Positions 42,969 through 49,878 of a DNA stretch of 64,000 nt are shown here, piece after piece. Under the pieces are notes generated by a model. The model was not told where the DNA came from. It did not search any database and was given only the letters and a program-made list of their open reading frames with translations. The DNA is from Saccharopolyspora kobensis (GTDB lineage Bacteria > Actinomycetota > Actinomycetes > Mycobacteriales > Pseudonocardiaceae). The stretch lies in the NCBI RefSeq assembly GCF_900108315.1, contig NZ_FNVB01000004.1:1-64000 (forward strand), given 5' to 3'. The position numbers and the translations under genes are program-made. Position 1 is the first letter of the stretch; every line of letters begins with the position of its first letter.

Positions 42969-43316
42969 GTGCCGCGGACTTATGCCGGGTGGTTCCGGTT
43001 GGTGGCGATCGCCGAGGCGTTCTCGTGGGTGGGGCTGCTGGTGGCGATGGCGTTCAAGTACGGCCTGGACATGCCGCTCGGCGTGACCGTGATGGGCTGG
43101 ATCCACGGGGCGATCTTCACCGCTTACGTGGTGGTCTGCCTGGTCGTGTTCAGCCCGCTGCGCTGGCGGTTCGGCGTGCTGGTGCTCGCGCTGGTCGCAT
43201 CGGTGCCGCCGCTGGCCACGGTGTGGTTCGAGCGCTGGGCGAACCGCCGAGGCCTGCTGACCGAGACGGATTCGGACGAGCCGACGTTCTGGGGGCGGAT
43301 CCGGGAGATCAACTGA
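42969..43316 (+). CDS. DUF3817 membrane protein
   Basis: A 115-residue small integral membrane protein with three hydrophobic helices and the family-typical opening WFRLVAIAEAFSWVGLLVAM, plus GWIHGAIFTAYVV. DUF3817 proteins are widespread in actinobacteria and of unknown function; some are fused to or near transport genes. The GTG at 42969 is preceded by GGAAGTGGGG, a weak ribosome site. The gap to the MarR gene contains a family B copy. Confidence 0.8.
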   Translation: MPRTYAGWFRLVAIAEAFSWVGLLVAMAFKYGLDMPLGVTVMGWIHGAIFTAYVVVCLVVFSPLRWRFGVLVLALVASVPPLATVWFERWANRRGLLTETDSDEPTFWGRIREIN

Positions 43317-43329
43317 GCTCGCCGTGCGC

Positions 43330-43382
43330 GAGCCGCTCGCACTGCCGCGGGTCCTCAGCGCCCGCCTGGCGAGGACAGCCCG
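43330..43382 (-). repeat. Family B repeat, copy 4
   Basis: The complement reads GGCTGTCCTCGCCAGGCGG followed by GCGCTGAGGACCCGCGGCAG, a close match to the left half of the copy at 33301. Confidence 0.7.
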
Positions 43383-43463
43383 GCCGCATCGGTCTCACGC
43401 CGGGCACCCGGAGACCGGGCGGGCGTTGCGGCTGCGCTGCCCGCACCGCCGCGCGGCGGGTCG

Positions 43464-43964
43464 TCAGAAGTCGCCCGCGGCGTGGCGGACCTTGCCCAGC
43501 AGTTCGGTCAGCTGCTGGGTCTGCCGCTCGGTGATGCCGCGCAGGCCGAAGTCGATCTCGGTGACCGATTCGGTGGCCTTCTTCATCAGGTCCCGGCCGT
43601 CCTCGGTGATCTCCACGAGGGTGGTGCGCCGGTCGGTGGGGTGCGGCACGCGCCGCACCAGGCTGTCCTGCTCCAGCCGGTCCACGATGTTGGTCACGCT
43701 GGTCGGGTGCAGCTGGAGCCGGTCGCCCATGACCCGCATCGGCAGGCTGCCGCGCCGGGAGAAGGTCAGCAGCACCAGCGCCTCGTAGCGGGCGAAGGTC
43801 AGGTTGTGCGGGCGGAGCGCGTTGTCGACCGCGGACTGCAGGATCTGCTGCACCCGCATGACGCTGGTCACCGCGGCCATCGTCGTCGACGGGCCTACCC
43901 GGTCGGCCCAGATCTCGGCCGCGCGCGCGATGGGGTCGAAGGGCAGCGGACTACGGGTGCTCAT
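43464..43964 (-). CDS. MarR-family transcriptional regulator
   Basis: A 166-residue winged-helix regulator. The recognition helix region is LQLHPTSVTNIVDRLEQ, and the wing is VRRVPHPTDRRTTLVEIT with the conserved Asp-Arg. Such proteins repress drug-efflux or stress genes and respond to phenolic compounds. TAGCGT (43973-43978) ends 8 bases before the ATG, so the transcript is probably leaderless. The target is not clear; the divergent thiamine-binding gene at 44105 and the convergent DUF3817 gene are the only neighbours. Confidence 0.87.
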   Translation of the reverse strand: MSTRSPLPFDPIARAAEIWADRVGPSTTMAAVTSVMRVQQILQSAVDNALRPHNLTFARYEALVLLTFSRRGSLPMRVMGDRLQLHPTSVTNIVDRLEQDSLVRRVPHPTDRRTTLVEITEDGRDLMKKATESVTEIDFGLRGITERQTQQLTELLGKVRHAAGDF

Positions 43965-44104
43965 GGTGTCCGACGCTAGCAGCGGTTACCGGCCGGTTGT
44001 GGGCTGTGGTGCCGGGGCCGGTGGAATCGGCGACAGTGGGTTCGTTCGTGGCGCATGATCACATCGGCCGGCGGTGCCGGCCGCGAGGAACAGGAGGAGC
44101 AGAC

Positions 44105-44407
44105 GTGCTGGTGGCGTTCAGCGTGGCCCCGAGCGGGGCAGGCGACAGCGACAGCGTCAGCGAAGCGGTGGCGGCCGCGGTGAAGGTGGTGCGGGAGTCC
44201 GGGCTGCCGCACGAGACGACCTCGATGTTCACCACCATCGAGGGCGAGTGGGACGAGGTCATGGACGTGGTGAAGCGCGCCACCGAGGCGGCCTCGGTCG
44301 GGGCGCCGCGCACCAGCCTGGTGCTCAAGGCCGACATCCGCCCGGGCCACACCGGTCAGCTGAGCGCGAAGGTGCGCCGGGTCGAGGAGCACCTGCGCGA
44401 GCAGTGA
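44105..44407 (+). CDS. MTH1187-family thiamine-binding protein
   Basis: A 100-residue ferredoxin-like protein that starts MLVAFSVAPSGAGDSDSVSEAV and contains ETTSMFTTIEGEWDEVM, the pattern of the MTH1187/YkoF-type thiamine-binding family. These small cytosolic proteins bind thiamine or a precursor and may help its uptake or salvage. AGGAGGAG lies 5 bases before the GTG start. A terminator follows, and no thiamine riboswitch is seen upstream. Confidence 0.82.
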   Translation: MLVAFSVAPSGAGDSDSVSEAVAAAVKVVRESGLPHETTSMFTTIEGEWDEVMDVVKRATEAASVGAPRTSLVLKADIRPGHTGQLSAKVRRVEEHLREQ

Positions 44408-44427
44408 GGCGCGCAGAACGACGCGAA

Positions 44428-44461
44428 CCGGGGGCGGCATCGCGTTCGACGCCGCCCCCGG
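44428..44461. terminator. Bidirectional terminator hairpin
   Basis: A perfect 11-base stem (CCGGGGGCGGC with GCCGCCCCCGG) and a 12-base loop sits between convergent genes, 20 bases after the thiamine-binding gene. Confidence 0.8.
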
Positions 44462-44484
44462 CCTCAGCTGAGCGCTGGTGACCC

Positions 44485-44736
44485 TCAGTACTTCGGGTGG
44501 TCGACGACCGGCGCGTTGACGCAGTCGTTGGCCTGCGGCGACAGAACCGGGACAACAGCACCGATCACGGCGACGTTGTTGCCGCACAGCTGCACCGGAA
44601 CGGCGCTGATGTTGTTGTCGTCGAGCACGTTGATGCCGTTGTTGTCGGCGCTGTCCGCGAACGCGGCGGTGCCCAGGGTCACGACGCCGAGAGCAGCGGC
44701 ACCGGCGACACCGGCAACACGGGTAGCAATACGCAC
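44485..44736 (-). CDS. Chaplin-like small secreted protein
   Basis: An 83-residue secreted peptide. The signal ends at AAFA near residue 27. The mature part of about 55 residues contains NNISAVPVQLCGNNVAVIGA and ANDCVNAP, matching the chaplin pattern of two Cys, VPV and CGN. Chaplins are surface-active proteins that coat aerial hyphae and spores of filamentous actinomycetes. GAGAGG lies 9 bases before the GTG start. It lacks a sortase signal, so it would be a short, freely secreted type. Confidence 0.72.
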   Translation of the reverse strand: MRIATRVAGVAGAAALGVVTLGTAAFADSADNNGINVLDDNNISAVPVQLCGNNVAVIGAVVPVLSPQANDCVNAPVVDHPKY

Positions 44737-45025
44737 TGTTTCGTACCTCTCGTTGAACTACTTGCAGGAGGTCCCCCAAACGGAGGCCCCGAAGGCCCGC
44801 AGAAAACCAACCGTCCCCGCGGGCTCTGCCAACACATTCGGAGCCGGAGGCCGCCGAGCTTGAGAGGTTCCGCGGCGCTTCCACTCCTTAGAGGGAAGTT
44901 GTTCACTGCTTCGAGTTGATCTGTGGGCGACTCGGCGTGTCGGACTTGGCGCGGCTTGATCGCTGACCGCGAAACATCCGCCGCCCTGCCACCGCGCCGT
45001 CTGTGCAACGTGTCAGGATGGAGGC

Positions 45026-45991
45026 GTGACGAGGCCGGATCCACGCCAGAACGCAGCAGCAATGTCCGCGATGGCGGGCGCAGTCGACCTGTCGGCTCTG
45101 AAGAGCCGCGCCGAGGCCAACGCGCGCGCAGCCGCGCAGCCGGCCGCAGGCGGCGGTGACGGCGGAGCCGCACCGGCGAGCGGGGCGGTCATCGATGTCA
45201 CCGAGGCCGACTTCCAGGCCGAGGTCGTCGAGAAGTCCTTGCAGGTGCCGGTGATCGTCGACCTGTGGGCGACCTGGTGCGGGCCGTGCAAGCAGCTCTC
45301 CCCGGTGCTGGAGCGACTGGCGCAGGAAGCCGGTGGCGCATGGGTGCTGGCCAAGATCGACGTCGACGCCAACCCGCGCATCGCGCAGCTGTTCCAGGTG
45401 CAGTCGGTGCCGATGGTCATCGCGATCGCCGGCGGGCAGCCGGTGGACGCCTTCTCCGGTGCGCTCCCGGAACCGCAGATCCGGCAGTGGATCGACGAGC
45501 TGCTCAACGCCCTGCGCGACCAGCTGCCCGGCATCCGCGCCGCGGAGCAGGGCGGTGCCGCCGAGCCGGTCGAGGAGCCCGAGGACCCGCGGTTCACCGC
45601 CGCCGAGGACGCGCTGGAGCGCGGTGACTACGCCGCCGCCGAGGACGCCTACCAGAAGATCCTGGACAGCGAGCCGAACAACGAGCAGGCCAAGGCCGCG
45701 TTGGCGCAGGTCCGGTTCTCCGCGCGCGCCGAGCAGGCCGACCCGGCCGCGATCGAGCGGGCCGACGCCGCTCCCGAGGACATCGACGCCCAGCTGGCCG
45801 CGGCCGATGCCGAGCTGGCCATCGGGAAGGTCGAGGAGGGCTTCGACCGGCTGATCCGCGGGGTCAAGCGCACGTCGGGCGACGAGCGGGACCGCGTCCG
45901 CCGCCACCTGGTCGAGATGTTCGAGGTCTTCCCGGAGGGCGACGAGCGCGTCAGCGCCGCCCGCCGGGCGCTGGCCAGCGCCCTGTTCTGA
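45026..45991 (+). CDS. Thioredoxin-TPR co-chaperone (YbbN/CnoX-like)
   Basis: A 321-residue cytosolic protein. It has a thioredoxin domain with [13 protein letters not shown] near residue 85, followed by a C-terminal helical region of tetratricopeptide-like repeats ([22 protein letters not shown]). In Escherichia coli the homologue protects substrates from oxidation and hands them to chaperones; there the active site is SXXC, whereas here both cysteines are present, so redox activity is likely. CAGGAT (45014-45019) ends 6 bases before the GTG start, suggesting a leaderless message. Confidence 0.87.
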   Translation: MTRPDPRQNAAAMSAMAGAVDLSALKSRAEANARAAAQPAAGGGDGGAAPASGAVIDVTEADFQAEVVEKSLQVPVIVDLWATWCGPCKQLSPVLERLAQEAGGAWVLAKIDVDANPRIAQLFQVQSVPMVIAIAGGQPVDAFSGALPEPQIRQWIDELLNALRDQLPGIRAAEQGGAAEPVEEPEDPRFTAAEDALERGDYAAAEDAYQKILDSEPNNEQAKAALAQVRFSARAEQADPAAIERADAAPEDIDAQLAAADAELAIGKVEEGFDRLIRGVKRTSGDERDRVRRHLVEMFEVFPEGDERVSAARRALASALF

Positions 45992-46000
45992 GCCACGGTT

Positions 46001-46041
46001 CGCGGCCCGCCACCCGAGTGCACCTCGGCTGGCGGGCCGCG
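46001..46041. terminator. Bidirectional terminator hairpin
   Basis: A perfect 12-base stem (CGCGGCCCGCCA and its complement) with a 17-base loop lies 9 bases after the thioredoxin gene and 10 bases from the stop of the convergent phosphatase. Confidence 0.8.
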
Positions 46042-46051
46042 TCGTTCCCGG

Positions 46052-46759
46052 TCAGGTGAGCATCCGGTCGCGCAGCGCGGCGAGGTGTTCTGCGGTGACC
46101 CCGGCGGAGCGGAGGTAGGCCGCCATGTCGCGGGAGCCGACCGCGTCCGCGATGACCTCGGATTCTGAGGTGCCGTGCTCGGCGATCAAGCCGTGCACCC
46201 GGGGAGTGTCGTCGGGCAGTCCGGCCGCAGCGCACAGCTCGGCCCGGCGGACGTGGGTGAGCGCGTAGTCGGCGGCGATGTCGGACGCGCCGACGCCGAC
46301 CGCGGCCAGCAGGACCAGGGAGATCAGGCCGGTGCGGTCCCGGCCGCTGCTGCAGTGCACCAGCACGCCACCCGGCTCGGCCGCGGCGATCGCGGTCAGC
46401 ACCTCGGCGACCTTCTGCGGGAAGCGGTCGAGGAACGCCCGGTAGTACAGCGGGGTGCAGGAGAGCGCGTTGTCCCAGCGCGTCCAGAACTCCGTGTCGG
46501 AGTGGTCGTCGAGCTCCACCGCGACGCCGGTCAGCCCGGCCGGGCGCTGCGCGGTGCTGGAGTCGCCACCGGTGAGGTCGACGATCGTGCGCACGCCGTG
46601 CCGCTGCAGCGAAGTCCAGCCCTCGGCGGTCAGGCCGGCCGGGTCGTCGGAGCGGACCACTGCGCCCCGCCTGGTCTCGCGACCGTCCGCGGTGCGGAGA
46701 CCGCCGAGGTCCCGGGTGTTGAAGCAGCCGTCCCAGAACAGCTGTCGTTCAGCGTTCAT
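46052..46759 (-). CDS. Tyrosine-protein phosphatase (PTP-like)
   Basis: A 235-residue phosphatase. The start contains FNTRDLGGLRT, and the P-loop VHCSSGRDRTG carries the catalytic Cys and Arg. This is the pattern of the bacterial PtpB-like group (LipA/PtpB), which dephosphorylates phosphotyrosine and sometimes phosphoinositides. The ATG at 46759 is closest to the domain; a second ATG lies 18 bases upstream, and neither has a good ribosome site. Confidence 0.85.
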   Translation of the reverse strand: MNAERQLFWDGCFNTRDLGGLRTADGRETRRGAVVRSDDPAGLTAEGWTSLQRHGVRTIVDLTGGDSSTAQRPAGLTGVAVELDDHSDTEFWTRWDNALSCTPLYYRAFLDRFPQKVAEVLTAIAAAEPGGVLVHCSSGRDRTGLISLVLLAAVGVGASDIAADYALTHVRRAELCAAAGLPDDTPRVHGLIAEHGTSESEVIADAVGSRDMAAYLRSAGVTAEHLAALRDRMLT

Positions 46760-46801
46760 GATCGTGGGACGTCGCATTCGCCTTCCGGTTGCCCGGAAAC
46801 G

Positions 46802-46837
46802 AACAGCGCCGCCCCGCGCGGGGACGGCGCTGCTGTT
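46802..46837 (-). terminator. Terminator of the metallopeptidase gene
   Basis: A stem with AACAGCGCCG and CGGCGCTG arms, plus inner CCC-GGG pairs, lies 10 bases beyond the stop at 46847 and upstream of the phosphatase gene. Confidence 0.65.
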
Positions 46838-46846
46838 GAGCAGGTG

Positions 46847-48304
46847 TCAGGTCGCGCTGTACTTGGTGCTGCAGGGCGCCATGCCCTCCTGGACGCCGAT
46901 GCGGAACGCCTCCACGCGGGCGAACCCGACGGGGACCTGCTTGCCGTTGACGTCGGCCGCGATCAGGCTGTCCTCGCCGAGCAGCGCGGCCACGCCCTCG
47001 TCGATGTCCTCCGGCACGACGCGCAGGCTGCCGACCGGGTTGCGCTTGCCGATCGGGTCCTCCACCAGCAGTCCGCTCCAGGCGCCGACCATGCACGCCG
47101 TGCGCAGGCCGGCGGCCGGGTCGTCCAGCGTCAGGCCGGCCGCCTTCTGCACCGACAGCACGTACCGCGACGCCACCTGGGCGTAGGCGGCGAAGTCGCC
47201 GTAGCCGGACTCGGCGTCCTTGTTCGGCGGCGTGGCGATCTTCTGCAGCGCCGCGACGTCGAGCGCGATGGTGTTGGTGGACTCGCAGTAGGTCGCCGGA
47301 GAGGTGGGCTTCCGGTCGCGGCAGGTGGACTGGTCGGTGCTGATGCTCGGCGGCTCGGCACCGGTGTCGCGGAAGACCTCCTGGAGGCTCTTCTCGACGG
47401 CGCTCAGGCCCTTCTGGTCCACCGGGAGATCGGTGTCCTGCTCGGTCTTCCAGGAGCCGAACAGCGTGGTGCGCTTGGAGACGTCGTCGAAGTCCATCTG
47501 CCCGCAGCGCTGCGGGCCCTCGTCGAAGCCGTACTGGAAGGCGGTGACCCGGTCGAAGGCGCTGCCGTGCGCGTTCCTGCCCTGGAAGTCGGACTTGCCG
47601 GGCGCGTCCCGGATGAAGCTCAGCACGCCCATGACCTCGTTGAGGCCTTGCCCGGTGGAGATCTGGAAGTACTTGGACGAACCCTCGGCGACGTGCCGGA
47701 AGTAGGCGCCGGTGAAGCAGTCGGCCTGCTGCTCCAGCACGATCACCTGGTCGTTGCTGGTGGCGGTGCTCGCCCGGTGCTGCACGGCGTGCCCCATCTC
47801 GTGGGCCAGCACGGCGACCACGGCCATCGGCCCGAAGCTGTTGTCGAGTTCCGGGAGCAGCGTGCCGCGGTCCCACGCGATGAGGTCGTCCGGCGGGCAG
47901 TAGAAGGCGTTGACCACGCCCGCGGTGCTCTCCCCGCACACCTGCGCGCCGGGACCGCCCGCGTCGTAGGAGACCAGGCGCTTGACCGGCGCGAACCGCT
48001 TGCCCGGGAATGCCTTCGGGAAGACCGAGGTCCAGTAGTCGTCGATGTCGGCGACGGCGTTGCGGGCCAGCTTGTCCATCTCACCGTTGTCGGTGCCCTC
48101 GACCGACAGCGGCGCGTCCGGAGCGCCCGGCTTCGGGCCGCTCGGGCCGTTGCTGACCGGCAGCCCGGCGACCTCGGTGGTCGAGTAGCTGCCCATCGTG
48201 GTCGGGGTGCCGCTGATCTGCTGCGCGCAGCCGGCGACCAGCGCGATGCACGTGAACGCGGACAGCGCGGTGCCGAGGAGCCGCCTCCGCCTTCGGTTTC
48301 CCAT
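46847..48304 (-). CDS. Putative neutral zinc metallopeptidase lipoprotein, paralogue A
   Basis: A 485-residue exported protein with a basic N-terminus and lipobox ALVAGC. The zinc motif is HEMGHAVQHR near residue 160, with ILEQQADCFTGAY following, which supplies the third ligand and a Cys. This is the YpfJ-like putative neutral zinc metallopeptidase family, whose substrates are unknown. Six or more Cys residues suggest disulfides. A GTG 15 bases upstream (48319) with CAGGAT in front is an alternative start. A paralogue lies upstream at 48626, separated by an array of five family A repeats. Confidence 0.8.
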   Translation of the reverse strand: MGNRRRRRLLGTALSAFTCIALVAGCAQQISGTPTTMGSYSTTEVAGLPVSNGPSGPKPGAPDAPLSVEGTDNGEMDKLARNAVADIDDYWTSVFPKAFPGKRFAPVKRLVSYDAGGPGAQVCGESTAGVVNAFYCPPDDLIAWDRGTLLPELDNSFGPMAVVAVLAHEMGHAVQHRASTATSNDQVIVLEQQADCFTGAYFRHVAEGSSKYFQISTGQGLNEVMGVLSFIRDAPGKSDFQGRNAHGSAFDRVTAFQYGFDEGPQRCGQMDFDDVSKRTTLFGSWKTEQDTDLPVDQKGLSAVEKSLQEVFRDTGAEPPSISTDQSTCRDRKPTSPATYCESTNTIALDVAALQKIATPPNKDAESGYGDFAAYAQVASRYVLSVQKAAGLTLDDPAAGLRTACMVGAWSGLLVEDPIGKRNPVGSLRVVPEDIDEGVAALLGEDSLIAADVNGKQVPVGFARVEAFRIGVQEGMAPCSTKYSAT

Positions 48305-48442
48305 CGATACCCGTGCCACTGGCGCGCCCCATCCTGCTGCAGATGCCGAACTCCGCGCACCGGACGACCTGCGCCACCCGGTGCCCGGATCAGCCTATCG
48401 GTTGGCTGATCGGCTCCACGGCGATCTGGCGGATCCGGGAGA

Positions 48443-48618
48443 TGACAGGAAGGTTCCCATGCTCGCACCGCGTGACAGGAAGGTTCCCATGCTTGCAGCG
48501 GGTGCGAGGGCGGGTGACAGGAAGGTTCCCATGCTTGCACCGCCTCGGAAGTGACAGGAAGGTTCCCATGCTCGCCGCGGGTGTGAGGTCGGCTGACAGG
48601 AAGGTTCCCGTGCTCGCA
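48443..48618 (+). repeat. Tandem array of five family A repeats (copies 19-23)
   Basis: Plus-oriented copies start at 48443, 48473, 48515, 48552 and 48594, so the period is 30-42 bases. Spacers of 5-18 bases are partly related (GCGGGTGCGAGGGCGG and GCGGGTGTGAGGTCGG). The array abuts the stop of the metallopeptidase gene at 48626 within 8 bases. Confidence 0.92.
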
Positions 48619-48625
48619 GCGGCGC

Positions 48626-49801
48626 TCAGCCGCAGGCGGTCGCGCCGCCGAGCGCTCCGGTGCGGAAGGCGGCGATGCGGTCGAAGCCGGTCAGCTGGTT
48701 CGTGCCCTGGGCGTCGCGGCCGATGTCGTCGGAGTCGAGCACCACGGCCACCGCCTCGTCCAGATCGCCCTGCGTCAGCCCGGGTTGGGCCGCGGTGTAC
48801 GCGCCGGTGAGGCAGACGATCTGCTTGCTCGCGTCCGCGCCGGTGGTCGGGCGGCCGAGGCCGGCGTTGGCGGTCAGCGCGAACTTCGCGGCGAGCAGGG
48901 TGGTGACGGCTTGGTCGCCGATGTCGGCGTGGGTCTCGGCGAGCGCGGAGCGGTCGAGGGCGAGCTCCGGCGGTGTCCACTGCTCGCCGACGAGGCCGCT
49001 GAAGTACTCCGAGATGCTCTCAGTGCGCAGTGCTTCGTCCAGCGGGAGGTTGGGCCCGTCGGGTGGCAGGGCGGCCAGCGGCGTCTCGGTCACCTCGGTG
49101 CAGCGGCGCGGGCCGTTGGCGTAGCCGTCCTGGAACGCCGTGACGCGTTCGAAGGCGGTGCCGTGCGCGTCGGTGCTGTTGGTGCTCACCGGGTCGCGGA
49201 ACAGCGTGATCGCGCGCAGCGCTCGGTCGAGCTGCTCGTCGTTGATGCGTAGGCGCTCCGAGCGGCCGTCGGTGACTGAGCGCACGTAGGCGCCTGCGAA
49301 GCAGTCGGCCATGGCTTCGAGGCGCACGGGTGCTGCGTCGGCGTCGAGCCCTGCGCGCTTCTGCACGGCGTGGCCGATCTCGTGCGCGAGCACCACCACG
49401 ACCGAGGCATCTCCGTAGTGCTCTTGAAGCACCGGCAGGAGTGCTGTGCGGTCCCAGGCGATGGCGTCGACCGTGGCGCAGTAGTACGCGTTGCCCTCCA
49501 GATCGCTCACCTCCGCCGAGCAGGGCGGGGCCGTTCCGTTGCCGTTGGTGTCGACGGAGAAGAAGCCGCCGTCGAGGTTGCGCCACGGCGTGCCGAACAC
49601 CGCCGGGTACTGCTCGTGCCAGTAGTTCTGGACGTCGGTGACGACGGTGGCGGCCAGGCGGTCCGCGCCGCCGTGATCGGTGCCGTGCACGAACGCCGGG
49701 TCGACGGTGTGATCGGCCACAGGTGGCGGTTCTGGGGGCGCTGCCGCGCACGAGCCGATGAGCAGCAAGATCATCATCAGGATCGGTGTCCACGCGCGCA
49801 C
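48626..49801 (-). CDS. Putative neutral zinc metallopeptidase lipoprotein, paralogue B
   Basis: A 391-residue exported paralogue of the gene at 46847-48304. A short signal ends in the lipobox LLIGSC near residue 18. The zinc motif is LAHEIGHAVQKR near residue 138, with RLEAMADCFAGAYV after it. The GTG at 49801 is the only reasonable start before the signal. It is about 95 residues shorter than its paralogue, mainly in the C-terminal half. The third-position GC is a little lower than in the flanking genes. Confidence 0.8.
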   Translation of the reverse strand: MRAWTPILMMILLLIGSCAAAPPEPPPVADHTVDPAFVHGTDHGGADRLAATVVTDVQNYWHEQYPAVFGTPWRNLDGGFFSVDTNGNGTAPPCSAEVSDLEGNAYYCATVDAIAWDRTALLPVLQEHYGDASVVVVLAHEIGHAVQKRAGLDADAAPVRLEAMADCFAGAYVRSVTDGRSERLRINDEQLDRALRAITLFRDPVSTNSTDAHGTAFERVTAFQDGYANGPRRCTEVTETPLAALPPDGPNLPLDEALRTESISEYFSGLVGEQWTPPELALDRSALAETHADIGDQAVTTLLAAKFALTANAGLGRPTTGADASKQIVCLTGAYTAAQPGLTQGDLDEAVAVVLDSDDIGRDAQGTNQLTGFDRIAAFRTGALGGATACG

Positions 49802-49878
49802 AGCGGCAAGCTTCCCACCCGCTGCGGCGGTCGGTACGTCCGCACGTGCCGCACCGGTCCGGTATATGGTCCGCTCCC

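Noticed and set aside
44041-44104. Thiamine riboswitch before the thiamine-binding gene
   Set aside because: The region upstream of 44105 is short and has no THI-box-like sequence or structure.
46175-48409. A 744-codon open frame on the plus strand
   Set aside because: It is antisense to the phosphatase and metallopeptidase genes, with shadow-like composition.
48443-48618. CRISPR array
   Set aside because: Repeats are spaced regularly, but the spacers are only 5-18 bases and related to one another, there is no cas gene, and the same repeat is scattered singly across the window.
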